Shown here: piece by piece, positions 10,616-22,067 of the stretch
Layout: every line of letters starts with the position of its first letter
How positions within the stretch are numbered: the stretch's first letter is position 1
Source: Heliocybe sulcata
Lineage: Eukaryota > Basidiomycota > Agaricomycetes > Gloeophyllales > Gloeophyllaceae
DNA: 57,960 nt
Reading direction: 5' to 3'
Assembly (NCBI GenBank): GCA_004369045.1
Contig: ML213527.1
Location: forward strand, 1 to 57,960
The notes under the pieces: model-generated
What the model saw: only the letters and a program-made list of their open reading frames with translations
Told to the model about the DNA's origin: nothing
Databases searched by the model: none
Translations under genes and position numbers: made by a program

Positions 10616-11066
10616 TCAGGTGGCGCGCTCGGCTTCGTGTATGCTTGGGGACGTACGAGAACCGTACCTTCGGACCGGGCTCGACATGGGGACGGATACC
10701 AACCCATCCCAGGCGCCCTCGGTGCAGTAGCTATAGCCTTTCAACATTGACATTTCCTCTCGCTTGTTCATCCAATCCAGCTTGGTGCAGAACCGCCGCC
10801 CGGAGTCGCTCGTGCGTCTTCCTTCACTCAGCATAATCTTTCCTGTAAGTAGCAGGACGCTTCTCTTACGCTATCTTTCCCTGAAGAGCTACGTCTTCTG
10901 TCAAGTACAGCAATACAAACCTGCGATGCTCCGACTGACATCCTGTAAGGCCGCCGCAATATTGAATTCCTAAGATCCGGCATGTTTCAGCGCCCTTGTC
11001 TTGGTGGTGCAAAGGCGCGGAGGCCTCGGCGACGGCGCTACACAGCCACTTCGTCGGGTCCGCCAC
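10616..11066 (-). CDS. Possible small spliced gene, unknown
   Basis: From an ATG at 11066, a minus-strand model reads MADPTKWLCSA, a 64-nt intron with a weak donor, then EFNIAAALQDVSRSIAG, a GT-AG intron ending before 10840, then KIMLSEGRRTSDSGRRFCTK and on to GYSYCTEGAWDG. The end is uncertain: either a direct read to about 10616 or a further intron with a stop slightly downstream. The pieces look protein-like but match no family that I recognise. It would be divergent from the F-box gene at 11237 across about 170 bp. Confidence 0.3.
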
Positions 11067-11236
11067 TTTAATTATGCAAGCACGAGTCTGCGAGACTCGA
11101 TTCGACTCAGGGGCTCGACCTATATATTGGCCGAGTTTGGGTTCGCCTCCAGTCAGTTTGTTTGTTTACAATCACGCATATCGTCGTTGGTCTCGTGTGA
11201 CAGCAAATATTCAGCTACTCGAGTTTGACCGCCGCC

Positions 11237-12809
11237 ATGCACCCGGCTCTGGTGCAACAAGACATTCTGCGCCTCGTCTTCGAATCCATCAGAAATTACA
11301 GTCCGAAGAAAATCGCTATTTTAAACATCTCACTTGCCTGTCACGCCTTCAAGGAGCCTGCACTGGACACGCTGTGGCATGAGCTGCACTCGCTCGCGCC
11401 CCTGCTGAACCTCGTGCTCGTTACCCAGAAGGCCGATGGGACCTATGTCAGTATGCACACCTCGACGTATCACCCTGTATAGCTCACTCGCGCATAACTC
11501 TCAGGAGCTGCCAGACGATATAACACCGAACGACCTCGAGCGGTTCAAGTATTATGCACGCCGCGTCAAGAAACTCGTGTACCGCAAGTACCGGCAAAAG
11601 GACGCGTCTCAATTGCCCATTTTAGCCCGCCTTCCAGATATCTTAGACGGTCCCGTCCTCCCCTGTCTTCGGACGATGCAGTGGTTCGTTGCAGAGCAGG
11701 GCGGGCCGCTGTCTCACACTCTTATCGCTCACCCTGTAGCCACACTCCGCAGCATCACAATCCAGTTTGATGTGATCAGGTCGCTGTCCATAGCGACTGA
11801 CTTTGCTAAAATTGGTGTCGCTCACTTTGTTCAAACCTTGGCTACCAACGCGCCGTGGTTGACCCAACTGCTCCTGGTCGACCTCCCGGAATCGTTCGCG
11901 CTCTCGTTCTCACAGTTCACTTGCCTCAAGTCGTTGACCTTTACCCACCAAATTCGTGGCTATTCCCATGGCTCGAAATTCATGACTCCCCAGCACTTCG
12001 CCTCTATGTCGACCATCATGGGCCTGACCTGCCTGAAACTCGACCTGCACGAGTTCTCTGCTCCCAATTTGGCCACATGCCAGTTTCATTCCCTCAGCTC
12101 TGTGCATCTGATCGGTAACTCTGATGCAGTCGTGTCTGTTATACCAAGTCTACGACCGAGCCCGATCACTGTCTTTTCCGTCAAACTCGTCGGAGACTAT
12201 GCCGCTCTGGACTCGTTGTTCAACAGCATCACCTTTCAGACCTTGGAATGTCTTACGATCGACTACAGTCCCTATGACTCTTCTACGTGGAAGGGCTGCG
12301 ACCTTCTTCCTTCGCTCTTGACATGCACCAAGCTCACAAAATGCAATATCCATCTGAATGATGTCATCATCGCCCTTACAGAGGACGACATATTCTCCAT
12401 GGCCTGCTGCTGGCCTCTCATCGAGGAGCTCAAATGGAAGTGCGACGCCGACCCATCTCCTTCCGTGCTGAGCCTCGAAGCATTCGTGGAACACTTGTCG
12501 CGTCTGCGCATTCTAGGTATCTCGGTCTACATCCAGTCTGTGAACATTGGCAATGCGTATTATGAAGATCTGCCAGTGTCCAACCACAAGCTGCAGAAGA
12601 TCGAGATATACAAACCGCTCATTGAGGACCGCGTTATTGACTGGGCTCACTGGCTTCTCTTCTTCTTTCCCTATCTCGAAGAAGTTTCAGGCTCTGGTGA
12701 CGAGGATGATGAGGTGTGGAGGGTGGCAGGTGCACTTAGGAAGCTGCAGTTTATCAAGAAGCTATGGGCGCAGCAGGCAGCAAGAGAATCTGGTTCGAAA
12801 GGTATTTGA
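11237..12809 (+). CDS. F-box protein with leucine-rich region, tandem copy 1
   Basis: Putative substrate-recognition subunit of an SCF ubiquitin ligase. Two exons, 11237-11446 and 11505-12809, encode 504 residues. The F-box lies in the first 55 residues (QQDILRLVFESIRNY ... SLACHAFKEPALDTLWHEL). The rest is a run of irregular leucine-rich segments with repeats such as FSQFTCLKSLTFTHQ and ATCQFHSLSSVHLIGNSD, ending in an acidic segment and a basic tail. The ATG used gives the MHPAL start shared by all paralogues here. A near-identical copy follows at 13335; flanking sequences are also duplicated. Substrate unknown; such families expand strongly in Agaricomycetes. Confidence 0.85.
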
Positions 12810-13334
12810 GCAACGGTCGCGAGCCGCGTTCGTCGTAAATATAGTATGTCTTACACAATACGTTCTCGAGAGTCTTCTAGGAGGTATTCAGTGGGACAGG
12901 CGGCACAGCTCTCCCGTTCTCTTATCCTTCATGCTACAGTATATATCTAAGTAACACTGTGTATTAATCGTTCGCGTCACAAGGATCGTTAGGGTAATCA
13001 AAGCTCAAGAATCAGGCCAGAAAATAGCTACTAAGACAATGTAATGAATTATTTTGATGATACGAGCAGACGAGCAGACAGTAGACAAGTACAATCATTT
13101 CCGATGAACTGGGACAAATCACAAACCCGCCGCACCTTGTTTGGGGCACAGCATTGACACAGCCGCCTTGTCGGGTCCGCCACCCACTCGACTCGACTCA
13201 GGCTCCTATACTAGCTAGGGGTTCGGCGACCGTGCCTATATAACGGGCGAATTTTGCAATGGTCTATTTGTTGCAGTCATTCATATAGTCGTTAGTCGAC
13301 AGCGATACTCAGCCACTCAGGTTTGACCGTCACA
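12810..13334. other. Spacer between tandem F-box genes
   Basis: About 525 bp holding the 3' UTR of copy 1 and the promoter of copy 2. It shares stretches with the region after copy 2, including CAACGGTCGCGAGCCGCG just after each stop codon and AATGTAATGAAT plus ACGAGCAGA further on. No frame is supported. Confidence 0.6.
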
Positions 13335-14914
13335 ATGCACCCGGCTCTGACGCAACAAGACATTCTGCGCATCGTCTTCGAATACATTCAAAACGATTAT
13401 TGGAGGGAGATCGCCTTCTTCAACATCTCACTTGTCTGCCGTGCCTTCAAGGAGCCCGCACTAGACGCACTGTGGCACGAGCTGCGGTCGCTCACGCCCC
13501 TGCTGAAGCTCGTGCCCGTCATTCGGAAGGCCGACTGGACCTATGTCAGTCTGCCACACCTCCTCATACCATGCCGTATCTTTGACTCTTGCATATATCT
13601 TAGGAGCTGCCAGACAATATAGCACCGAGGGACCTTGACCGGTTCAAGTGTCATGCGCGCCGCGTCAAGAAACTCGTGTACCGCGAGTGCTTGCAAAAGG
13701 AAAAGGCTTGGTTTCCCATCTTGGTCCGCCTTCCAGATATTCTGGATGGCCCCATCCTCCCGTATCTTCGAACTATGCAGTGGTTCGTTGCAGAAGAGGG
13801 TGGGCCGTTGTCCCACGCTATCATCGCTCGCCCCTTAGCCACACTCGAGAGCGCCACAATCCAATTCGACACCTTGTATAGCTCACGGTCAAAAGCTTCG
13901 GAGTTTGCTCTAACTCGTATCGATTGGTTTGTGAAAACCTTGGCTACCAACGCGCCGTGGTTGACCCGACTGCTCCTGAAGAACCTCCCCAAGTCGTTCG
14001 CACTGTCATTCTCACAGTTTGCGCGGCTCCAGTCGTTGACATTCACTTGCCAAGTTCTCCCGGATCAGCCTTTCACGACTCCCCAGCATTTTGCCTCAAT
14101 GTCGACCATCACGGGCCTGACCTTCCTGAAGCTCAACCTGCACGAGTTCTCTGCTCCCAATGGCGCGACGTGCCAGTTTCATTCCCTCAACTCTGTTCAT
14201 CTGATCGGTACCTCCGATGCAGTCGTGTCTGTTATTCCGAGCCTGCGACCCAGCCCGATCACCGTCTTCTTCGTCGAACTCGTCGGAAACAATGCTGCTC
14301 TGGCCTCGTTGTTCAACAACATCACCTCCATCACCTTCCAGGCGTTGGTACATCTTACCATCAAGTATAATCCCTGTATAAACTTTCCTGAGTGGAAGGG
14401 CTCCGACCTTCTTCCCTCGCTCTTGACATGCACCAAGCTGCTGAAATGCGACATCCATCTGAATGATGTCACCGTCGCCCTTACACAGGACGACATATTC
14501 TCCATGGCACGTTCCTGGCCTCTCATAGAGGAGCTGAGGTGGAACTGCAAGGTCAAACCGCTTCTTTCCGTGCGCAGCCTCCAAGCATTCGTGAAATACT
14601 CTCCAAGTCTGCGCGTCTTAGGCATCCCGGTCTGCACCCTGCCCCCGTTCCTTGCAGTCGAGGATTACGAATATCTGCCAGTATCCACCCACAAGCTGCG
14701 ACAGGTCGAAATATATACACCATTCTCTGAGAACTATTTTATCGAATGCGCTCAGTGGCTGGTGGTCTTCTTTCCCTACCTCGACAAAGTTAGAATCTCC
14801 GGCGACGAGGATGATGACTTGTATGCGGTACACCGTGCAGTTAAAAGGCTGCAGTTTATGAAGAAGCTATGGGCTTGGCAGGCAGCAAGAGAATCTGGGC
14901 AGAAAGATGTTTGA
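13335..14914 (+). CDS. F-box protein with leucine-rich region, tandem copy 2
   Basis: Direct paralogue of the gene at 11237. Exons 13335-13544 and 13604-14914 encode 506 residues; the first exons have the same length and the intron sits at the same codon (after GTACT/GACCTAT context). The F-box is again N-terminal (QQDILRIVFEYIQND ... SLVCRAFKEPALDALWHEL). Conserved leucine-rich stretches include TNAPWLTRLLLKNLPKSFAL and VVSVIPSLRPSPITVFFVEL. Differences from copy 1 are mostly amino-acid substitutions spread along the protein, so both copies appear functional. Confidence 0.85.
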
Positions 14915-15381
14915 GGCTTGAGCAACGGTCGCGAGCCGCGTTCGTCGCGGCATGTATGGTATGTCTTGCACACCACGTAGTGGAATTCCTGAAGCAGGTG
15001 AAGGCGGTGTTCACAGAGTAGGCAACGCAGCTCTCTTACACTCGTATCCTTCACGCTATAGTTGCATCCGCACTCATTGACAAGTAACACTGTATCTCGT
15101 TCGCGTCGCAGTTGGCCGAAATGTTTCGTACATGTATTGTACAGACGATTGACCAATCAATGGAGGAGAAGCAATGGGAAGAATAGTGCAAGGAGCGTTG
15201 GGGTTAACCGTTGAAGATTAGTCCAGAAAAGAGCTATTAAGAGAGAATGTAATGAATGGTTTACTATACGATACGAGCAGAAAGCAGATACGAAACAGTA
15301 CAATCATCCCCGATTCACTGTAACAAATTACCCAGGACGGAATGTCAGTAATGCATGATTCCAGAGACAACCACGTCTCAG
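14915..15381. other. Spacer between convergent genes
   Basis: 467 bp between the stop of F-box copy 2 (plus) and the stop of the CAP-Gly gene (minus). It carries the duplicated 3' flank of the F-box unit. No frame is supported. Confidence 0.5.
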
Positions 15382-17256
15382 CTATAAGTCCATTCCAACA
15401 GCGTCAACCACATATAACACCTGCTGAGGCCTAACAAAGAGCCCTCTCGATTCGGATGTCGAAACGTCTGACGCCGTGGGGGAAGCACTCCTGAATCTCT
15501 TCACTCTATCCATGCTGAGCTGGTCGCCCTCTCGCTTCACGCCTCGGTCCTTCTGGGATGCCCAGTCAAATTTTCGCCGCCTCACAGCCCTCCCATCGCC
15601 GTAATCAAACTCTGATCCAGACCCCAGCTGGAAATATCGGATCCCTCCCCACGAGCCGTCGTTCCATTGCCGCCCCTCTAGCTTTTCGTCAGGCCACGTG
15701 TCGTCTACGGGCACTTCGACGCCGACCCAAGGACCTGCCTCGCCTTCGACTTCTCCGATGTATCGGGCGAAGGCCTTGAACCTCGCGCGTTTCGAGGAAA
15801 TAACGCAAGCGATGCCAATATCCAGCGTCGCGCCCCGAGGGGACAATGGTAGAGACTCGTCCAACCGCGGTGTCTTCAACCGCGATTCAGGCAGAGCCGA
15901 GCCGTTCTGCTTCCCAGCACGCTTCGCTGTCTCCTTGATGGTGTCATTCGAGTTCTTCCGCTTCAGCGCACCCTGGACCGTAGCGCCGCTACTCGTCGAC
16001 GCGACACTCTTAGTCTTGTCGTGCACACCTTTCACTGGGTTCTTGCCTTTGATCGTACTAGCAGCAGATGCTGGAACAGGCTTTTCGGACGCTTTGGTAG
16101 TGCGATCGGGTGCCCCAGCCGGGGCGCCGACTTTACGCACGGGCGTCTTGCGGCCAGTGGTAGACGTCGAAGCAGTCGAGTGCACGGATGCCATCGACGG
16201 TGCCCGCTTCGTAGGGGTAGTTTTCGCATTGTCAGGTGCCAGCGATGGCCGCTTGCGAGTCGTAGAGACAACAGACGTTGTCGAAGATACAGATGGCCTG
16301 CGAGACTGCGCAGTTTTCGGGCTAGGCGTGGCTGCCGTACGGGAAGTCGTCCGAACGCTCGTGGTGGACGTGGTGGACACGGCAGACGGTCTCCGCACTC
16401 GGGAGCTAAGATCTGTAGGTGCAGTCCTGAACGCCGTCGACGAGTCGCTAGTCGTCGAAAGAGTTGAATTCGGCCGGGACAACGACGAGGGCGGACGAAG
16501 CGTCGAAGGAGTCACGGGCCCCTTTCGCACCGTCGACGCTTTCGAGCGCACGCTTCTCACCGATGCAGCCACAGATTTCGGCCGATTCCCGCCATCCGCA
16601 GTCAATCCCGACACGCCGCTCTTTCTCGCAGCCACCGACTTCGGCGTCGCCGATGCCAGCTCCGTACTCGTACTCTCCGACTCGGCCACCGACGACCGAT
16701 CATCCGCAGCAACTGATGAGTCCGGCGTCAGCTTCGAATCTGGCCTTGGCCCCGATGGAACAAAGTTGCGCACGCGCAGCTGTCGGTTCGCCGTGGTTGT
16801 CCGGGAGGTCGACGACATCGTGCTCCTAGTGGTCGATCGTACCGAGCTAGCAGAGGAGGCGAGAGGCTCGCGGCCGACTGGGGATTTAGCCATATTCCTC
16901 TGCACGATACTCGTGCGCATGGAGTGCATGCTGACGGTGTCGGTTTCCGTATCCGCTCGCAAGGTAGAGCTAAGGCCCGTACGTGTAGTGGACCCTCTTA
17001 CGGTGGATGTCGGGCCCGAGTTCACAAGATCTTCAACAGGAACTTCGATTTCTGTTAGTAGAGGAAATATGAGTATCCTGATAACCACAAGTAAAACAGG
17101 GTCGTTACCGCCGCTAATCTCTTTCAACGCCCACCCCTCCAACTTATCGAAACCCCCGGTTTGGCGGACACCCATCCATTTCTTCCGGAGCCAACGTAAA
17201 ACGTCCACCCTTGTGTCCTCCACCTGCACCCGCACATGCGATGTTGACGAAAGCAT
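15382..17256 (-). CDS. CAP-Gly domain protein with long Ser/Thr-rich linker
   Basis: Probable microtubule-associated protein. Exons 17109-17256 and 15382-17051 give 605 residues; the 57-nt intron (17052-17108) is in frame, so a read-through form is also open. The N-terminal 50 residues contain DVLRWLRKKWMGVRQTGG. The middle 350 residues are Ser/Thr/Arg-rich and probably disordered. The CAP-Gly domain is near the C-terminus: IGEVEGEAGPWVGVEVP, then WNDGSWGGIRYF, the family's Gly-rich core. The start at 17256 is the first in-frame ATG; only 97 bp separate it from the stop of the upstream BTB gene on the same strand, so its promoter may lie in that gene's 3' part. A 527-codon antisense frame here is a shadow. 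Confidence 0.8.
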   Translation of the reverse strand: MLSSTSHVRVQVEDTRVDVLRWLRKKWMGVRQTGGFDKLEGWALKEISGGNDPVLLVVIRILIFPLLTEIEVPVEDLVNSGPTSTVRGSTTRTGLSSTLRADTETDTVSMHSMRTSIVQRNMAKSPVGREPLASSASSVRSTTRSTMSSTSRTTTANRQLRVRNFVPSGPRPDSKLTPDSSVAADDRSSVAESESTSTELASATPKSVAARKSGVSGLTADGGNRPKSVAASVRSVRSKASTVRKGPVTPSTLRPPSSLSRPNSTLSTTSDSSTAFRTAPTDLSSRVRRPSAVSTTSTTSVRTTSRTAATPSPKTAQSRRPSVSSTTSVVSTTRKRPSLAPDNAKTTPTKRAPSMASVHSTASTSTTGRKTPVRKVGAPAGAPDRTTKASEKPVPASAASTIKGKNPVKGVHDKTKSVASTSSGATVQGALKRKNSNDTIKETAKRAGKQNGSALPESRLKTPRLDESLPLSPRGATLDIGIACVISSKRARFKAFARYIGEVEGEAGPWVGVEVPVDDTWPDEKLEGRQWNDGSWGGIRYFQLGSGSEFDYGDGRAVRRRKFDWASQKDRGVKREGDQLSMDRVKRFRSASPTASDVSTSESRGLFVRPQQVLYVVDAVGMDL

Positions 17257-17353
17257 CGTCTGGTCCGTCTCGGTCGCATGAGGGCGCAGCAAGATAGATG
17301 ACACCAACGTCTATCAGAACACAACGCGACAGATGATCAGCCATCAACACTTG

Positions 17354-19141
17354 TCAATCACCCTGATCGATCGAACAACCACTCGCCTGATATACCATCG
17401 CAGCATTCTTCTCACTTAGCCCTCTCAGCACGGCCTCCATAACCATCGCAACCCTGTCCGCGTCGTCAAACCCAACACCATCCCCTTCCATCACCTCCAA
17501 CCATTCCGGCTGCTCAAAGCACTCCTCCACTTGGTCACACAGCACCTGGTCCATAAGTCTCCGCGCCGCAACAATCATATCTCGACTCGTATCCGCCCAC
17601 GCCTCAATCACATTCTTCAACTTCTCCATCCCATGTCCCGCAGAGAAGATGAGCGCAAATATGTTCATCGGCGTTGTTCTCTTGGCCAGCCCCTTCAGCA
17701 GACTGTCTCTAACCTTTTGAGGCAGTTTTGAAAACTCGGGAGTCGCCCAGCCCTCGCCGAAGAGCCCGACGAGCGCGCGTCGAGCACCGCGGTCGAGATG
17801 CTGGTTCTTGACATCGTCCTGTGACGCGAATTCGAGGACTCTGGGGGCACGCCTGGCGCATTGCCGGCAACGGCACCCGCCGATGCCCCACTTGCCTCCT
17901 GTGATGCGTTCATATTCTGAGAACTCGAGGAAGGCGTGGAACAACCCGTGCATCATCTCTTGGACGATGCGGGCCTGGATCTCGTCATAGAGGGTGTCGA
18001 CGGAGAGGTACGTCGCCGAGCGCATGATGTGGAAGGCGGTGTCCAGGTCGAACGTGCGGTGGGAGAAGATGAGCGTGCCGGCGTACATGAAGCCGAGAGT
18101 GAAAAAGAGGGAGGCGGGAGTAAATGGAGGAGAAGGGAGGCTGAGCGTCTGAGGCTCATTGGACTTTGCAAGGGCGCCGGGCCATGTCAATAGTCTAGTG
18201 CGGAAGTAGGGGGATCGTGATACAAGTATAAAGCGATGAGAGGAGAAAATGGCAGTAGCGCTTTCATGGTTTGTCGACGAGAAGTTGCCCTCGAGTGTGA
18301 TGCGGACGTCGGAGTACAGTCGAGATCTCCACATAAAGACGAGATCTTTCCGGAGCTTGTCAGTTCGCGACTCGTCGCTATCGCCCTCCTCGCGAGACTC
18401 GGTGCTGTCAAAGAGGAACTCGAAAGCCTCGCCCAGACCTTTTCCAGTATACAGATATTCGAGCTCATTGGAGAAGAGGATCGGGTTGATGTAGGTTGGT
18501 ATTCGTAAAAGGGCATTGGGAGCACCAGAAGGTGACGGGGAGGGGCCGCGGAAGGGAGATGGTGATCGTGAGGGCGTCAAGTCGAGACCGAGGGAAAGAG
18601 ATGACTGGCCTGCTAGCGTTGCCGGAGAGGGGGAGTAGGGCGTTGGGGAAGAAATGGCGGGTGATTTGAAGGAGAAGTAGCGGGCTTGGAAGCTGGGAGG
18701 TGCTCGTGCGTAAACAATAGCTGTAAGACATGGTCAGTATACGGTCCATCAAACAGAGGTATCGCTGCCAGGATAGTATGCTGAGGTCGTCTCAACTCTC
18801 ATTCGACCGTACCGCACGTACAGACGGGTTCCCAGGCCCTCCCTCGCTACACTGAAATCACCGAAACGTACGGCGTGCAATGCACATGTGACAGTAGATA
18901 GGCAGCCTCGGACGTGCCAGGCGGCTCAAAAGACAACGCAGGACACACCTTTATGGCCCCAGACCTCATCTCCGCCCTTGCCTTTGTCATCTTCGTCAGG
19001 GTAAAGTTCCCATACAACGTCGGGGAACCGGTCCTTGGCATGGTTAAAGAGGGACTGGAGGTCGTCTTGCCAGGCAACGGTGGCCTTCCTAGTCGCTTCC
19101 TGAAGAGACGGCGGAGGGGGCGCGGGGGCCGGCGGGGCCAT
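17354..19141 (-). CDS. BTB/POZ domain protein
   Basis: Exons 18949-19141, 18808-18846 and 17354-18720 give 532 residues. After a Pro-rich start comes LFNHAKDRFPDVVWELYPDE, then a low-complexity Ser/Pro segment. The BTB fold follows (WRSRLYSDVRITLEG ... HRFILVSRSPYFRTRLL ... LPSPPFTPASLFFTLGFMYAG), the usual surface for dimerisation and cullin-3 binding. The C-terminal half is helical and has a cluster CRCRQCARR. The 39-nt second exon relies on a weak GTCGAA donor, so its edges are the least certain part. Function unknown beyond the domain. Confidence 0.78.
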
Positions 19142-19383
19142 TAGAAAGGGCGGAAGGTGAAAGGGGTATCAGAGAGTGAAGGAACAGAGAGAAAGGGTAT
19201 ACTGCGTGGATGATGTAAACGAGGCAGAAACACGAGGCGACCCGATATAATAGTCGCACTACAACGTCCGTTATGTCGGGAATTGAACGGGTAATCGGAG
19301 GGTGAATTATGTTCATCGGAGTTTCAACAAAGACATACTGGAGTAACAACGGCTGCTTGAATCCTACTCAAGTCCTTCCATTA
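19142..19383. promoter_or_regulatory. Divergent promoter, BTB gene / dynactin subunit gene
   Basis: 242 bp between two divergent start codons, so both promoters must lie here or overlap the neighbouring 5' ends. No specific motif was assigned. Confidence 0.5.
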
Positions 19384-20133
19384 ATGCCGCCCATGTTGGT
19401 CTGTCCGTACTATCCTCCGTCAATCCGTGCATTCTGACGTTCGAGCTAGACGCGACAAGTACACCATCCACTCAAAGGCCGTCGTATGCCAGGATGTCGA
19501 ACTTAAAGGCGACATAACGATCGGTGCAGGTTGGTTCACACTTCTACCTGCCGCTCATGAAATAACCTCGAGTCTACAGGTACTATCGTACACCCCAAGG
19601 CAACCATATTTGCCATAGCGGGCCCAATAGTAATTGGTTCGAATAACATCATCGAGGAGGGTGCGATCATCGTCAACCGGTGAGCACTTACTCTTTCGCA
19701 GCTTCTCTTGCCGCTTACAGACTGACATCAGACGCAAAGAGGTAATGCGAATAGGCGACGACAACCTCTTTGAGATTGGTTGCAGTATGTACATTACCTG
19801 ATCTTTCGCTCCCCCGTCTCACCCTCCATTAACCTGTCATCAGGAGTCGAATCGCCCTCCCTCGGCAACTTCAACACCATCTCCACACGCGCCCGCGTAC
19901 ACCACACAGTCCGCCTCTCCTCCTTCTGTGTCGTCGGCGCCGGCTGCCTCGTCGTTCCCACCGAAGACGAACTCCTCGACGACTACACCGTCATTTACGG
20001 TCCCGCCGCCGAACGTAGGAAGTGGACTGGCAGAGGCAAGGTGCAGGAGGCGGATCTGAGGAGAAAGCATGCCGAATATTTGAGAGAGATGCTGCCGAAA
20101 TTCAATAGGCTGAGGCGGGGAGATGGAACGTGA
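19384..20133 (+). CDS. Dynactin subunit 6 (p27)
   Basis: Component of the pointed-end complex of dynactin, the dynein activator on cytoplasmic microtubules. Five exons, 19384-19406, 19450-19529, 19580-19679, 19732-19784 and 19844-20133, give 181 residues, as expected for the family. The protein is a left-handed beta-helix built of hexapeptides: [61 protein letters not shown], then [10 protein letters not shown] and TVIYGP. The short first exon (MPPMLVCP) was chosen because the downstream frame has no ATG and a GT-AG pair joins it in phase; its 43-nt intron is short. Confidence 0.85.
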
Positions 20134-20428
20134 GCAGGAAAGAATACCGTGTACTCTTTGTCTTTCGTCGCGCATTTTATTGATATCCGTGCTCTCTGCA
20201 AAGCCGTCTAAGATCTTGCAAGACTGCTCCACGATCGTCCACTCCAGGACGGATGGGCTCTCGTATTCTTTCCTATCGCAACCTAGCGGCACAACTGACG
20301 ACCTTGTGCCTGTAACTCGTATGAGGACGGAGTGCCAAAGACATATATATATTATACATGATACCCGGAATCCCAAGCACTAGTACCGTGTATCTCGTCG
20401 TTGGAAGCTTCCGAACGATGACTGACAG

Positions 20429-22067
20429 CTAGGACGGACACTCGCTCTGTCTCAGCTGCTGCTCGTTCACCGTGGGCATGGTCTGGAAGGCCTTTACCAT
20501 CCGGCTTACATCACCCGATGCTGCGTCCCCGATGACAGAAACACGTTGAACAGATGGGAACAGTGCATGTATCCACCGTGCGACCTCGACCGGGTCCTGA
20601 GTCTGGCATCCGCGGTACCTCCGTATTTGAAGTGACTGCAATGTATGGTGGGAAACAGGGAGACTGTCAGATGCAGGAAAAGGCGTGCTCGGATCAAGAC
20701 TTATTGACAAGGACTGTAGATCCGGGCAGTGGGCACTAAAGGCGCTTAGACCACACATGGTCGGTGCTGTGGAAGGGTCCTCCTGGATGAATGTGGCCTC
20801 CTGGATGGATATATCCAACTCTATGAGCTCCGGCCAGGCCTGGGCCATAGAGAGTAGTGTACTGTCATCCGATGATACGGACAGAAAATTCACCAAGTAG
20901 ACATTGACCCTCTTGAGTCGATGACACCGGAGCAAAGAAGAGAAGAGGGACAGGACATCGCGATGACGGAGGATATCCTCGCTGGGGAGCTTGGAGACTC
21001 GGATACTTAAATCAATGCTGAGCAAAGTCGGGAAAGCGATGTTTTGGAAAAGTGACTGATAGGTCTGGTACGATTCGTCGTCCTTCACCGACAATCTTAG
21101 CTGCTCCAGTTCTGTCGGACGCAGAAGTTTCAGAATGGCATACAGACCAGATGATGAGCCATACAAAAGGAGGTCCCGAAGACATGGGAGTTTGATAGTA
21201 CCAGCGTCTGCAGGAACTCGAACTTTGTGAACCATGATCTCGAGGGTTACGAGGTTCGCCATTCGCGAGAACGCGAGGAAGTCCTCATACGCGAGACATA
21301 GAGGGTGACTTGGATCGGCCCCGGAGAGTAGGAAAGAACGAAGTGTCAGAGATTCGAGTCGAGTCGTGCCTGGCAGAGTAAGGGACAATACTCCTGGTAA
21401 TACATCGCCGGCGAGGTAAAGATATCGTAGGCAAGATGCAGTTTCGAAGAGATCATACAGGAAGCTCTCGACCACTTGCGCATGCAGCATACCAGACCGA
21501 AGTGAGCACTCTTCGAATACCCGGCGCGGTTCTCGGGAAAGGTAGACACGAACAAGGGATGGAGCGACCAACGCAGACAGCGCTGGACCCTCATAATCGA
21601 GAAACCAACAAAGTTCTTGGAGCGATGGTAGAATCGCGCATCCCAGCGCGCGGCGCAATCTCATGTATACACTTGGATCGATGACCCTTTCCCCATGCAA
21701 GACACGAATCTTGCGAACACGAGAAGCGTGCATGCGATATCGAAGCAGCATGCTGTCCGTGACTGGTCCAATCAGGCTCTGTGCACCGACTGAGTAGTAT
21801 GCTACACCATAACAGTTTACGACGTACCCAGACGCCATCGACAATCCGAAAGTTAGGGATGAGTCTCAATAAGGGGAGCATCGAACCATCCAGGGTCCTC
21901 CAAAGGGCATCGAGGGCGGGTTCTTGGAAGCCGCGGCATGTGAGCGCAGCACTTCGCAGCGCCAGCCATTCTGTTCGAGATGTGTGCCGCAATTTCTCAT
22001 CCATCTCATCAGCCAACTGTCCAAAAATCAGACTGAGGATATCGTGCTGGGCAAGAACGGGATGCAT
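20429..22067 (-). CDS. F-box protein with leucine-rich region, second subfamily, copy 1
   Basis: Exons 21828-22067 and 20429-21778 give 529 residues. The start MHPVLAQHDILSLIFGQLAD and LRSAALTCRGFQEPALDALW form the F-box. Exon 2 opens SLIGPVTDSMLLRYRMHASR, followed by irregular leucine-rich segments (SLQELCWFLDYEGPALSALV; LALPCLRDLL-like repeats) to the C-terminus. It is most similar to the gene at 28944, which lies in the opposite direction; both have the intron after the same codon (GVW). Probable SCF ligase adaptor; substrate unknown. Confidence 0.83.

Larger units (their letters stand above)
11225..15335 (+). repeat. Tandem segmental duplication (two units of ~2.1 kb)
   Basis: Units of roughly 11.22-13.11 kb and 13.32-15.33 kb each contain leader, two-exon F-box gene and 3' flank. 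Homology extends beyond the coding part: the GAGTTTGACC / GGTTTGACC leader just before both starts and the 3' motifs noted at 12,810 recur in the same order. Unit boundaries are approximate because they were judged by eye. Confidence 0.7.

Noticed and set aside
15698-17281. 527-codon plus-strand ORF
   Set aside because: Lies exactly antisense to the CAP-Gly gene's Ser/Thr-rich linker and has no domain; a shadow of codon bias.
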